Assembly (NCBI GenBank): GCA_951799405.1
Contig: OX637339.1
Coordinates: forward strand, 14,632,001-14,696,000
Reading direction: 5' to 3'
Source of the DNA: Agapetus fuscipes
Taxonomy: Eukaryota; Arthropoda; Insecta; Trichoptera; Glossosomatidae
Length of the DNA stretch: 64,000 nucleotides
This document shows, one piece after another, positions 40,546 through 51,155 of this stretch. A program made the position numbers and the translations under genes. The first letter of the stretch is position 1. Each line of letters opens with the position of its first letter. Under the pieces are notes generated by a model. The model did not search any database and was not told the origin of the DNA. It worked only from the letters and a program-made list of their open reading frames with translations.

Positions 40546-41172
40546 GGCGGTTGATCTGTAATGCTGGCGGCTAGGGCTACGGTTTCTCAAGTTTTCCACA
40601 TTGTTGTAAATTTTAAATTAGAATTTGGTATTTTGTAGTTGATTTCAATGTTTATCCATTTGTTTATGTCTAAAATGTTATTTGTTGTGTGTATTCCTTG
40701 ACTTGTAGGCTAGCATGCGGCTGACTACCCATGTTGTAGAAAATGGTTCACTTTGCCAATGTCACCCCTGTTTAAGGGAAAGTCGGCCGTAGCTGCAGGG
40801 TGTATGTCCATTTCAGATTTGGTTTTTATGCTATAGGTTCACATGCGGGATGCACAAGCGCGAACTTGTACGTGTCTGCTTGTAATAATGCATGTAATGT
40901 GAACCTTTTATGTTACATATCTTTGCAACTAAGATTAGATTAGATTAGATAAGATTAGGTCCATCCTGCTTATTGCAGTTGAGAACAGAGACCAGTGTTG
41001 GCAGTTTCAGGAAGTTGCTTAAGACACATTTGTTTAACAGAAGCTTCAACACATATAAGCGCTCTTGGGGTGGCTAGTGCCACTAAACGGCGCTGTATAC
41101 GAATTGTCCAATTATTATTAAAAGGAAAAATAAGAAAATATATTTTTCTACTATGTTGGAGAGAGCAAAGGC
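40545..41172 (+). mobile_element. LINE 3' end + family A + downstream block, duplicated at 50.3 kb
   Basis: AAATGGCGGTTGATCTGTAA (LINE end), family A at 40690-40955 with a GATTAGATTAGATAAGATTA tail, then a 210 bp block starting GGTCCATCCTGCTTATTGCA. All three parts recur in order at 50320-50930. Confidence 0.8.
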
Positions 41173-41229
41173 ACTTTTTTTTGTTATTTTTGTAGATGGA
41201 TATCAGGAACACATAAGGTTTCAGGAGGG

Positions 41230-41249
41230 TGGAGGGGGGGGGGGGGTAT
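41230..41249. repeat. Poly-G run
   Basis: An unbroken G tract of at least 13 bases in GGAGGGTGGAGG context; could form G-quadruplex-like structure. Confidence 0.8.
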
Positions 41250-41566
41250 GAAGAGACCTGGAAAGGTGGAAGGATGGTTATTTTATTCCTTCTGTAAAGG
41301 AGGAAATCGCATTGCCTGGGTAGCGCTTGTGCAAAGTTTTCGAATCTCTAGGGAGGGATAAGGTGGGGTAGAATGGGGCGGTTCACAGGGTAGCTGGAAA
41401 GTGCATTTCTATAATTATAATCCAAGTTGCAAACATAATTTTCATATATAAAAAAAAATGTTAAGAGGAATGCAATTCACCAACCTATTCTGCCTGACCA
41501 GAAACAGGTATAAATATCATCAATTAATAATTCATTATTGTTCCCTTGACTTATAGGTAAGTATGA

Positions 41567-41837
41567 ATTCCTGGACTTATAGGTTGGTATGAGGCTGACC
41601 ACCCATACTGTAAAAAATGGTTCACTTTGCCAATGTAATCCCTGTTTCAGGGAAGGTCAGCAAGAGTTGCAGGGCTGTTGCAGGTTGCATGTTCATTTGA
41701 GATTGAGTTTTTATATTGTAGGTCCACATGCGGCATGTGTGAGCGCGAAATTATGCGTGCCTGCTTGTGGAAATGCATTTAATATGAATCTCAAATGATA
41801 CATATCTGTGTAACTTAGATTTAGATTTAGATTTAGC
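41567..41837 (+). repeat. Family A repeat, full length
   Basis: ACTTATAGGTTGGTATGAGG to TGTGTAACTTAGATTTAGAT. A duplicated start (GACTTATAGGTAAGTATG) lies just upstream at 41548. Confidence 0.85.
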
Positions 41838-41839
41838 AT

Positions 41840-41958
41840 CTGTTGGACCAGGGTCAAAGTTATGGTCAAATGACCCAAGAGGGGATCGAGCCAACGTTAT
41901 TACATTCCAAACACGCTAGAAAGATCGGCCCATTTGGCCCCCTCGGCCATAACACCGA
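41840..41958 (-). repeat. SINE family D, head and proximal body
   Basis: CATCTGTTGGACCAGGGTCA to TTGGCCCCCTCGGCCATA, the complement of the family D head. Confidence 0.6.
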
Positions 41959-41967
41959 CAATTATTA

Positions 41968-42068
41968 CATTGTTAAGACATGCATAATTTCGCGCTTACA
42001 CATGCCGCATGTGGACCTACAATAAAAAAAAAATCCAACTCTCAAATGAACATAAGCCCTGCAAATAA
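41968..42068 (-). repeat. Family A repeat, middle fragment
   Basis: GACATGCATAATTTCGCGCT to CATAAGCCCTGCAAAT. Confidence 0.6.
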
Positions 42069-42076
42069 TATTAGGA

Positions 42077-42358
42077 TGATTTATTTGGTGAGCGCTGTTT
42101 TTGTGTGAATCACAGATCAAGAGCCCTCTACGAACTTGGTTGTCGCTATAGACAGCGCCAGTTCTCAAGCAAGACCCAGTTGCTGTAAGGCTGGATGTAG
42201 CTTTGATGACTGGTCTTTGATAAAAGTATATGATTTTTTTAACCCAGCGAAGAGAATATTTGATAAATGATGTAGGTATTTTTTTTGTGCTCCGCTGGGA
42301 TTCGAACCCACAACCTTACAATTACGAGTCTGAAGCGCTTCCATTAGACTACGGACCA
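42077..42358 (-). repeat. SINE family B, full length
   Basis: TTTATTTGGTGAGCGCTGTT to CCATTAGACTACGGACC; B-box complement GGGATTCGAACCC is intact. Confidence 0.85.
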
Positions 42359-42364
42359 GTCAAA

Positions 42365-42720
42365 GTTACGGTCAAAAGAGATGGTTTGGGCATTTAAGAA
42401 GAATGAATGATGAAAAACTGACTATAGGGTATAGGCAAATACATTTCAAAATAAATATTTTCTTCCATTTCTTTAAAATAACTCATTTGAAATTGACTGA
42501 AGTGCTAAAAAAAGATACACAATGGAACTTACGCTTTGAATTATAAAACTGAATATCAAGCTTCAATAGGTTTTTACCGTATATTGCCTACCTATTAGGC
42601 GCATGGCTATATGGGATGCTCGCCCCTTGGCATAAACAGGAAATGTGAGAGGAAAAAGGGGAAGAGAAGACGGAGAAAAGTATATAATATATTTTATTAT
42701 TGTGTGTATTTTTTTGTATT
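42365..42720 (+). mobile_element. RTE-like LINE fragment split by family H
   Basis: Decayed codons for RWFGHLRRMNDEKLT to 42421, then a family H copy (42423-42605), then NRKCERKKGKRRRRKVYN codons as the LINE resumes. A clear nested insertion. Confidence 0.65.
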
Positions 42721-43200
42721 TTTAAAAATATTTTTTGATATTTTTTTTGTATTTTTCTATGTACTTTTTCTATTAATGAATTATTTTTTTACGGCTTGTC
42801 ATGTATTGCACCCTCCACATGACTAAGCTGGAATAAACACTTATTAATATTATGATTATTATTATGTTAATTAGAAAGTGTTTTTTTTTTCAAGATTGAA
42901 CTACCCTAACTGGCATTAGTCTTCTATAAAATAAAAGAAAAAGCCCCGCGAAGTTTTGTGCAGGTTTTTTTGCTTCCTCTATGAAATCGCAATTCGTTTT
43001 ACAAACTCGCAACTATCATGCAAAACCAAAAAAAAGACGTATCGTGCATGGTGGGAAACTACAAGGAGCTATTTTTAATGATCCCCGTACATTGTATATA
43101 TCCGTTTTTGATTATAATGTGACGACTGTATGAGTTTATGTCTGTGTATGTTTACTTATGATTATGTATCGTGTTTTTACTCACTTGTATATGTGTGCCT

Positions 43201-43494
43201 TGGACCGGTCCGTAGTCCAGTGGCAACACTTTGGACTCGTAAATGGAAGGTTGTGGATTCGGATCCCGGCGGAGCACAAAAAATATACCATTTATATTTC
43301 GAATGTGCTCTTCGCTGAGTTGAAAAATTCATAAACCTTTACCAAAGACCGGTCACTGAAAGGTCCATCCAACCTTACAACAACTGGGTCTTGCTTGAGA
43401 ATTGGCGCTTTCTACAGCGACGACCAAGCTCGCAGAGGGCTCTTGAGGTCTGATACACACAAAAACAGCGCTCACCAAATAAATCATTTTAATA
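43201..43494 (+). repeat. SINE family B, full length
   Basis: Best plus-strand copy: CCGGTCCGTAGTCCAGTGGC head, GGATTCGGATCCCGGCGGAG B-box region, tail AAATAAATCATTTTAATA. Its tail is the target of the next insertion. Confidence 0.9.
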
Positions 43495-43598
43495 AATAAT
43501 TATAAAAAATTATAAAAAACACAGAGTTTTATTTTCACAAATTGAGTTTTTATTTCCACCTCAAGTACTTTCGACTTATTCACGTCATTATCAAGAGG
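43495..43598 (-). mobile_element. 104 bp insertion with 16 bp TSD and hairpin motif
   Basis: ATAAATCATTTTAATA flanks it (43479-43494, 43599-43614). On the minus strand it begins directly with CCTC, TTGATAAT, GAC-GTGAATAA-GTC, GAAAGTACTT, GAGG, then an AT-rich tail. Confidence 0.7.
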
Positions 43599-43819
43599 AT
43601 AAATCATTTTAATATTATTATTATTTATTATTAGGCGTAAGTATTTGGGTGGTTGTATCTACTCGTATTTGCTCGAAGCTTCTGCTCGAGACGATTCTGG
43701 TATGATCTGGTGTATGCTAGAATAGCCTTCAGTCACCAATAAATACGGATGACATTGCTTTAGAGGGCATTAGTACCTGAGCCGTTAAACGAATAGTACA
43801 AAAGTTGAAACTGTGAACC

Positions 43820-44670
43820 TAAAGGTGAAATTCCACCAGTGTGCCGCACTGTGCTGCACAGTGCGGCACAGCGTGCAAAACAAATGTTTGTTCCGGTCGA
43901 CTCACGCAAGCGAACAGCAACAAATTGTGCGTGAACATTCTAGCAAAGTTCGCGCACAGCTGCGAACTTGTGTACGCGCACTGCTCCAGCGGTGGACTTG
44001 TCTCGACGTGCCGCACTCGTGTTCGCGAACTCACTTTTTGCTTCCGCTTCTCGATCGAAAACATTGATTTGTGCGCGCACAATGGATTGAAGTCATGATA
44101 AAACTATCGATTTTTTAAGCAATGGAAATGAATCCTGGTATTTATTTTCTTTGTAAAAGTGTGACATTAATGAAAATAATCACGCATGTTTATTGATTTT
44201 AATTATTTATTACCTAAATTACAAGTTTACAAAAATATAGAAGGTTTTTTTAGATATCTCGAAAACTGTTCAAACACATCAACGAAATTAATTAATGTAC
44301 GTTTTGTAGACATTGTATCATTCTATAATTAAAAGGATAAAATATATTGCCATAATATTAAGCAGCAAATAAAACGAAAAATATGTGAAAAAGCGTATTT
44401 ATTTTTCAAATTTTACTTTTACTTCGACCATAATTATGAGAGACATAACCTGAAAAACATCTGTCAATTTTTGGTACGAGCCCGCCGTGTGCGTTGTGCG
44501 AGCTGCGAACAAAATGTGCTGCACTGTGCGCGAACCCAAGTTCCGCACAGCTTTGTTGGTGGACACAGACGCTTCCATTCAAATGGCGCAGTGCGCGCAC
44601 TCTCCAAGTTCTGTACAAATTGTGCGTAACAAATTGTGCTGCACACGATTTTGGTGGAACCCTACCTTTA
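43820..44670. mobile_element. Putative DNA transposon/MITE with TAAAGGT ends
   Basis: TAAAGGTGAAATTCCACC at the left; the right end reversed reads TAAAGGTAGGGTTCCACC. Interior is rich in GTGCGCGAAC / GTGCTGCAC words in both orientations. No coding capacity. Target duplication not clear. Confidence 0.6.
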
Positions 44671-44944
44671 CGTGAGCAAATATTATAAACTGTGTAAAAT
44701 TTAATTTAATTGTTTTTTTATTAAATTGAACCCAAGTAAGTCGTAACAATAAAGATACACGTACATTGTTCACAGGAATAAAGGGCCGTACATTTACAAT
44801 GATCCACGCACGGTAAACGAAAGTTTTTGAAAGTGTATGGCGGAAATGAAGGCGCCGTGCCGTATGAACAAGTTTGAAATGATGAAACAGTTACTCAGTT
44901 GATTAATTATTGTACAAAAATTTGATATTCCAAACGTTTAATAC

Positions 44945-45160
44945 AAGCTATGAGGCTGACCACCCTTAGTTTTACGATTAGTTTACTTCTGCCAATGTTA
45001 CAATGATACAATAACGTGGTTTGTGTGTGTCACACATCAAGGGCCCTCCCTATCACGAATAAGACATTTTATAAAGGTGCGCTTTCAGTACTCCCTTAAA
45101 AATGCCATCAATTCTCATCTAACACGTGTGAATGCAAGCTCACAGCGTGCAATAAACATG
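44945..45160. repeat. Family A 5' fragment followed by a family B-like body
   Basis: AGGCTGACCACCCTTAGTTT then GTGTGTCACACATCAAGGGC; the latter type also occurs at 32665-32760. Confidence 0.45.
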
Positions 45161-45172
45161 AATCTTAAAGCC

Positions 45173-45420
45173 TTGACTTATAGGTTGTATGAGGCTGATC
45201 ACCTATACTGTAAAAAAATGTTCATTTTGCAAATATGGGGGGATATTTGCAAATGTGTAGGGAAATAAGGCATGAGTGACAAAGCTTATGTACATTTAAG
45301 GATTTTATTATTGAATTGTATGTATAGATGCATCATTTGTAAGCGAGAACGTACACGTGTCTGTAGGCGTGCATTTAATCTGAACTTAAAAAGTTAATAT
45401 GTTATTCCAACTTAGATTTT
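45173..45420 (+). repeat. Family A repeat, diverged
   Basis: CCTTGACTTATAGGTTGTAT to TATTCCAACTTAGATTTTAT. Confidence 0.7.
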
Positions 45421-45524
45421 ATTAGAAAGTAACTTAGATTATACATTTTAAATTTATTTGTCATTTTACATTTAAGGGTTGAAAATCAGATCTCAGGTTA
45501 ATCCGCATTAAAAGGGTCTCGGGG

Positions 45525-45720
45525 CGCGTTGGCGCAGTGGTTAAATCCTCCGACCGCCGCCCCTTTTTCAGAGTTCATAAATTAGGTGAAAATTTAAAAT
45601 CGAGGTTCACGCTCCGAGTACATAAATTCCCAAGTAAATCACCCCAGCCCGCCCTCGGCGAGGCAGAATAATTTTCAATTGCTCGTGATTTGCCCGAAAA
45701 TTTTCATTGAATTAATGTTT
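45525..45720 (+). repeat. SINE-like family E, tRNA-like head
   Basis: GGGCGCGTTGGCGCAGTGGTTA with a diverged B-box (GAGGTTCACGCTCC). Seen once in this window. Confidence 0.4.
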
Positions 45721-45941
45721 TTTACTCATGCCACATACCAGCACTGTGCCTTTTGCCTTATTTCTGATACAAGAAAAGCATAGGCCATATTTTTTTATCT
45801 CATTAAATACTGGCCACTAACTTTCAGTGTCTCAAATCAAAGCCAACGCAAAACTAAGCTCGAAAATACGCAGCTAACAGCCCTGCTACAAAAAATCAAT
45901 CAGGGCATCAACTGCTGACAGGTGAACTTGAAAGAAGAGTA

Positions 45942-46493
45942 ATGAAGGGCAGGTGTGTACTGGGTGCCACAGCTTGTATCGCCAAAAATCAAAACATATC
46001 TAAAATTGCTCGAATGGCGGTACACAGTGGCATACTTTTACCCACCTTGATGTATGGAAGCGAAGCCTGGACGGTGAATGAAAGTGAAATTAGCAAAGTC
46101 CATACTGTTGAAATGGACTTTCTAAGAAGTATGATTGGGAAAAAACGGAGTGACAGGGTGAGGAATGATTTTGTAAGAGAAGAATGTGGTGCAAGAGAAA
46201 GTGTGAAAGTGAAGATTAAAAGAAGTTTGTTAAGATGGTTTGGGCATATGGAGAGAATGAATGAGGAAAGACTGAAGAAGAAAGTATATGTTGGTAGAAT
46301 AGATGGATGTCGTGGTAGAGGAAGACCGAGAAAGGTATGGATGGACCAAATATCCGAAATTGCGAATGAATGGAATATCCAGAGTCAAAATAAAAGAAGA
46401 GCTTGTATGAAGAAGGTTATGACTCTGGAGGAAATGAAAGAAGTATGTAAGGATAGAAAGAAATGGCGGTTGATCTGTAATGTTGGCGGTTAG
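45942..46493 (+). CDS. LINE C-terminal protein fragment, 183 codons
   Basis: C-terminal portion of a non-LTR reverse transcriptase: GILLPTLMYGSEAWTVNESE, LLRWFGHMERMNEERLKKKV, GRGRPRKVWMDQI, then CMKKVMTLEEMKEVCKDRKK. The RT catalytic domain is absent, so it is not functional. A decayed remnant of the same frame occurs in more than ten places in the window. Confidence 0.85.
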   Translation: MKGRCVLGATACIAKNQNISKIARMAVHSGILLPTLMYGSEAWTVNESEISKVHTVEMDFLRSMIGKKRSDRVRNDFVREECGARESVKVKIKRSLLRWFGHMERMNEERLKKKVYVGRIDGCRGRGRPRKVWMDQISEIANEWNIQSQNKRRACMKKVMTLEEMKEVCKDRKKWRLICNVGG

Positions 46494-46862
46494 GGTTTAT
46501 TAAAGTGAAATTGGTTTTATGATTTAGTTTTCCTTTAATGTCCATGTATATACTATTTTATTATTTATTGATTTAAAAAAATGTAATTTGTCATGTATGT
46601 TCCTTGACTTATAGGTTGGTATGCGGCTGACCACCCATACTGTAAAAAAAAAGGTTCACTTTGCCAATGTCACCCCTGTTTCAGGGAAGGACGGAAAGTG
46701 TTGCAGGGCTTATGTTCATTTGAGATTGGGTTTTTACATTGTAGGTCCACATGCGGCATGTGTTAGCGCGAAATTACACATGTTTGCTTGTGGGAATGCA
46801 TTCAATATAAATCTTAAATGATATATATCTTTGCAGCTTAGATTAGATTAGATTAGATTAGA
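45942..46862 (+). mobile_element. RTE-like LINE, 5' truncated, ending in family A
   Basis: ORF 45942-46493, a 105 bp spacer, then a complete family A unit (46598-46862) with a TTAGATTAGATTAGATTAGA tail. This is the clearest case showing that family A is the 3' end of this LINE. Confidence 0.85.
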
Positions 46863-46989
46863 ACTGCTACTTCTCCAGGACCTCTGTAGCACTAAAACAA
46901 GTGTTATAGATCCCTACAGTCTCTGAAATCTAGGCAGTCTTCCGCAAAGAAATACAAAGTTTTATAGTAATTTTAGCAATCCACGACAG

Positions 46990-47140
46990 GTTGATGATGT
47001 TGGAGATTAAGGGATCTGTTGCCATGGTCTGTGAGAGCTGGAGCTTCCGGACGTTTCGCCCGTGTTTACGAAAGGCTTTTACCCATCGCAAAAGAAGCCC
47101 ATCGTAGAAATGGGCGAAACGTCCCGAAGCTCCAGCTATA
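46990..47140. repeat. Inverted pair of GAAAC-type motif repeats
   Basis: AGCTGGAGCTTCCGGACGTT (from 47036) is the near-complement of AACGTCCCGAAGCTCCAGCT (to 47137). Each arm includes GGGCGAAACGTC on its own strand. Homologous to 2414-2484 and 18034-18112. Confidence 0.75.
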
Positions 47141-47204
47141 TTACATTTATTTATTCACTTACCCGGAACTATCATTTTGATCGTAGAGGCTTTCGTTTCA
47201 AATT

Positions 47205-47380
47205 AAAAATGTAAAAATAAAAATAAAAATAAAAATAACCGTTTTCTTCGCGAGTTGGTTTATTCTCTCCCCATTCTCAAGAGAAGAATAAGGATGTGAT
47301 AACAACGAAAGCGCTCAAGGAAATAAACCAACTCGTGAAGAAAAACGTTGTTTTTATTTTTCAATATTTATTTAAATAAA
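47205..47380. repeat. Imperfect fold-back with A-rich arms
   Basis: TTCGCGAGTTGGTTTATT pairs with AATAAACCAACTCGTGAA; flanking TTTTTATTTTT-type arms extend it. Confidence 0.7.
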
Positions 47381-47486
47381 TATTCACAATGTCAATACAC
47401 AAACCTTTACAAAAGTGTAAGGGTGTGTGTATTGAAGCCAAATGGCTTTATTTTCGTTACAGATCTGTGTGTTACCTCTTCAAAGC

Positions 47487-47924
47487 TACATATCGACGGT
47501 AAAAAAGGCAGTAGGGCATAAGCGACATATACTGAATTGTTCAGGAGAGCAGTTTAAAGTTTGATATTGCAGAAAAATGGCATAGCTTTTTTTGTTTTTT
47601 TATCATATCGTTAAAATCAAAACAGCTCTAAAATAAAAATAAAAAAATGCATTTATTGGCGTTATTATTAATTTGTGGTTGTACGATTTTATTATGTCAC
47701 AAGCGCCTTTAGGACAAAAAATGTCAAAATCTTGTCGGTTACAGCAAAACCATGCTTCGAAAATGCAGTTGTTTGCTTGGGCTTAAACAACACAAAAATC
47801 ATCGTAGATCTATGGGAGTTAGCGCATTAGAAAGAGCGGGAAATTTCAAGTAGGATAGCATTCATAACCAATTTTTGACCAAAGTGTCGCTTATGTCCTA
47901 CTGCCTTTTAACCGTCGATATGTA
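47487..47924. mobile_element. MITE with ~40 bp inverted ends, TA flanks
   Basis: TACATATCGACGGTAAAAAA..GGCAGTAGG at the left is mirrored by CCTACTGCC..TTTTAACCGTCGATATGTA. A TA duplication is compatible with Tc1/mariner-type MITEs. Interior has no ORF. Confidence 0.8.
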
Positions 47925-48054
47925 AGTAACTGGTTAAATATATATTCAACCTTTTATTTAATCTCAATAAACAGTAACTTGCTATTGCAATATCATCCAT
48001 TATTTCACATGTTTCGAGCGCTTTATATATAAATTATAATTTTATGAACGAGCA

Positions 48055-48225
48055 TGCAGAGTAAAATCAGTACCCCGAGCATGAAACGTAGCGTAAAATC
48101 ACCTCGACCGCGTAAATCGAAAATATATCAAATATACGATGGCACTCCTAGTGAGTGATTTAGTTTTAATACATTTTTTTTATATTTACGCAATCGAGGG
48201 AAGCTTATGCAATACCTTAGGTATA
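48055..48225. repeat. Hairpin MITE, family G
   Basis: CCTCGACCGCGTAAATCGAA pairs loosely with TTTACGCAATCGAGGG around GGCACTCCTAGTGAGTGAT. Confidence 0.55.
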
Positions 48226-48482
48226 CTAGGGGTACAGAGCTGGAATTCAAAATTCTCAAAAATACTCGCGAGGTATTCTCCCAATATAATTTACCTACGG
48301 GGAAATTTTAAACTATGGGAATTTTCCAATAAATTTGTTCATGGAAAAATTTCCCCGCAAATGTATGGAATTTTGTTTGATGAATTCGGCACATTACAAT
48401 GGAGTGAAAAAGGGGTGAAGTGATTTTATAATGATTTTTTTCTCGACGGGTAAACGTCACACATCTATGGGGCTAAACAACT

Positions 48483-48625
48483 ATAATCTATAATCTTTGT
48501 GCAAGGACATATTATTAACATTAAAGATTCATATTAAGTTAATGCCGGCAAGCAGACGCGTGCAAGTTCAATTATGAACTTAAAATACTGCATGCGCACT
48601 TGAAAATTAAAATACAAACCTCAAA
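48483..48625 (-). repeat. Family A repeat, partial
   Basis: TATAATCTTTGTGCAAGGAC to AATACAAACCTCAAATGA. Confidence 0.55.
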
Positions 48626-48717
48626 TGAAGACTACAGAGGAAGAACAAGGAATGTCAGTTGAAGAATCAGTAAATACAAATTTGAAATCATGGTTATTAC
48701 TAGTGATGCAACGAATA

Positions 48718-49120
48718 GTATAGGAAAAACTCTGAAGGATAGAGTTAGGAATGAATGGGTAAAGAAAGAATGTAATTTGAAAGAGGATGTGAAAGTTACG
48801 GTACAAAAGAATATGAAGAGATGGTTTGGGAATGTGGAAAGAATGAATGATGATAGACTGACAAAATATATATACAGAGGTAGTGTGAAAGGAAAAAGAG
48901 GTAAGGGACGACCAAGAAAAGTATGGAGTGATCAGTTTGAGGATATTGTGAAAGAATGGGATATACAAAGTGAGCGTAAAAGAAGAAAATGCATGAAAAA
49001 GGTGATGGATATGAATGAATTGAAAGAGGTATGTAAGGATAGGAAAAAATGGAGGCAGCTCTGCAGAGGCTCTGGCCACCCCTAGCGGAATGGCGACAGA
49101 GTTACAGTTACAGTTACGGG
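48718..49120 (+). mobile_element. RTE-like LINE fragment nested in the hAT element
   Basis: ORF through 49085 encodes DRVRNEWVKKECNLKEDVKV, KRWFGNVERMNDDRLTKYIY, GKRGKGRPRKVWSDQFEDIV and KKWRQLCRGSGHP, then stop; tail TTACAGTTACAGTTAC. This subtype lacks family A at its end. It starts 17 bases inside the hAT terminus. Confidence 0.8.
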
Positions 49121-49135
49121 CCATCCACTGAATAG

Positions 49136-49275
49136 CGAATATTCGGCATGGAGCCCAACCGAATACCGAATATTCGGCATGGAGCCCAACCGAATACCGA
49201 ATATTCGGCATGGAGCCCAACCGAATACCGAATATTCGGCATGGAGCCCAACCGAATACCGAATATTCGGCCGAT
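49136..49275. repeat. 31 bp tandem repeat
   Basis: Four units of CGAATATTCGGCATGGAGCC-CAACCGAATAC; built from hAT subterminal words. Confidence 0.95.
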
Positions 49276-49477
49276 TATTCAGCGGCTGTCCGCCACCTCC
49301 GAGTCTTCACTATTGCTTGCCCAGCTCCCCCCATTAAATCCCACGCGTCATGGCGAGAGGCTACAGGGAGGAAGCTGGAAACTTTCATGAAGAAAAGCGT
49401 AATCGCCTGCTTCCAGATAACGCTGACAAGATAGCCTTTCTTCATCAGAACCTGCCTCTTTCAGATTTTAAATATTC

Positions 49478-49711
49478 ATGAGGCTGATCACCCATACTGT
49501 AAAAAATGGTTCACTTTACCAATGTCAACCCTGTTTCAGGGAAGGTCGGAAAGAGTTGCAGGGCTTATGTTCATTTGAGGTTGGGTTTTTCTATATTGTA
49601 GGTCCACATGCGTCATGTGTGAGCGCGAAATTATGCGTGTCTGCTTGTGGGAATGCATATAATAGGTATGAATCTCAAATGATACATATCTTTGCAACTT
49701 AGATTAGATTT
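49478..49711 (+). repeat. Family A repeat inside the hAT element
   Basis: ATGAGGCTGATCACCCATAC to ATCTTTGCAACTTAGATTAG. Confidence 0.85.
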
Positions 49712-50224
49712 AGAAATAGGCTAGAAATGAAACGGTGACTTTAAAAACAAAAAAATAAATTAAAATAGGTTTTTATGAATTACAATTAAACTATACACAT
49801 TCAATGAAATAAGACAAAATTTTAAAATTCACGAAATAAGCAACTCCTTGGGGACAGGTGGCATGGCTCCCAAAAATCAGAGACAGCGATTACAGGCAAT
49901 AAAAGTAGGATTTATTCTTGAATTTTTTTTACTCAAATTGCACCACACAATAGTATGGAATTCTTATTCCTTTTCGTTTAAATTGGTATTCGGCACGCCG
50001 AATATTCGGTCAAAATATTACTATTCGGTATTTGGACGAATAGTGAAAAATTAGCCGAATACCGAATAGTTACCGAATATTCGTTGCAACACTAGTTATT
50101 ACCTGTCACACAGAACCGGAAATACCGCCATAAACTGTCATAGCGACTGTTGTTGCATTACAAATTTGCAGAGCTTTGGATACACACAGATGCCATTAGA
50201 TTTAGGGCTTTTAGTTCGGCTGGT

Positions 50225-50930
50225 ATTCGGAATATTCAGAATCATAATAAAAGGAGAGCCTGTATGAACAAGGTATTGACTCCGGATGAAATGAAAGAAG
50301 TAGGTATGTAAGGAAATAAAGAAATGGCGGTTGATCTGTAATGTTGGCGATCAGCGCTAGGGGTTTTTTGAAATTAAAATTTTGTATTCTGTATTTGTTT
50401 TGATGTTGATACATACTATTATTTGTTGATTTTAAAAATATAATTTGTTGTGCATGTTCCTTGACTTATAGGTTGGTATGCGGCTGACCACTCATGCAGC
50501 AGAAAATGGTTCACTTTGCCAATGTCACCCCTGTTTCAGGAAAGGTCAGCAAGAGCTGGAGGGTGTATGTTCATTTGTGATTTGGATTTTTATGTTGTAG
50601 GTTCAAATGCAGTATGTGCAAGCGCGAACTGATACGTGTCAGCTTGTGAAAATGCAATTAATGTGAATCCCCAATGTTACATATCTTTGCAACTAAGATT
50701 AGATTAGATTAGATAAGATTAGGTCCATCCTGCTTATTTCAGTTGAGAACAGAAACCAGTGTTGGCAGTTTCAGGAAGTTGCTTAAGACACATTTGTTTA
50801 ACAAAAGCTTCAACTCATAAAAGCGCTTCTTGGGGTGGCTAGTGCCACTAAACGGCGCCATATAAAATTGTCCAATTATTATTAAAAGGAAAAATAAGAA
50901 AATATATTTACCATGTTGGAGAGAGCATAG
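50225..50930 (+). mobile_element. LINE 3' end + family A + downstream block, second copy
   Basis: Decayed LINE codons (NNKRRACMNKVLTPDEMKE), spacer, family A at 50457-50725, then GGTCCATCCTGCTTATTTCA and the block shared with 40960-41172. Confidence 0.8.
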
Positions 50931-51155
50931 TATGGAGATAAGAACCATGGGATAGTGTTATTAAAGTTGCAAACGACATGCCTGCCTTGTGTTTATTGGT
51001 CGGCTTTGTGGTGGGTTGTTTAACGCCCACATTCCCACCGACATTGTAAAGCGGCAGAGAAAGGGTTAAGATCTGCAATAAAAACATGCAATTCAACAGA
51101 AAACGCGATATAGATGGCGTTTATAAAATGTATATATATATGTTTTTATTGATAC

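Larger units (their letters stand above)
48701..50094. mobile_element. hAT-type non-autonomous element, 8 bp TSD
   Basis: TAGTGATGCAACGAATA at the left; the right end reversed reads TAGTGTTGCAACGAATA. GTTATTAC flanks both ends (48693-48700, 50095-50102). Contains CGAATATTCGG-type words at both sides, a LINE fragment, a 31 bp tandem repeat and a family A copy. No hAT transposase. Confidence 0.85.

Noticed and set aside
48139..48423. 94-codon ORF as a small gene
   Set aside because: Overlaps a hairpin MITE; low complexity and no domain.
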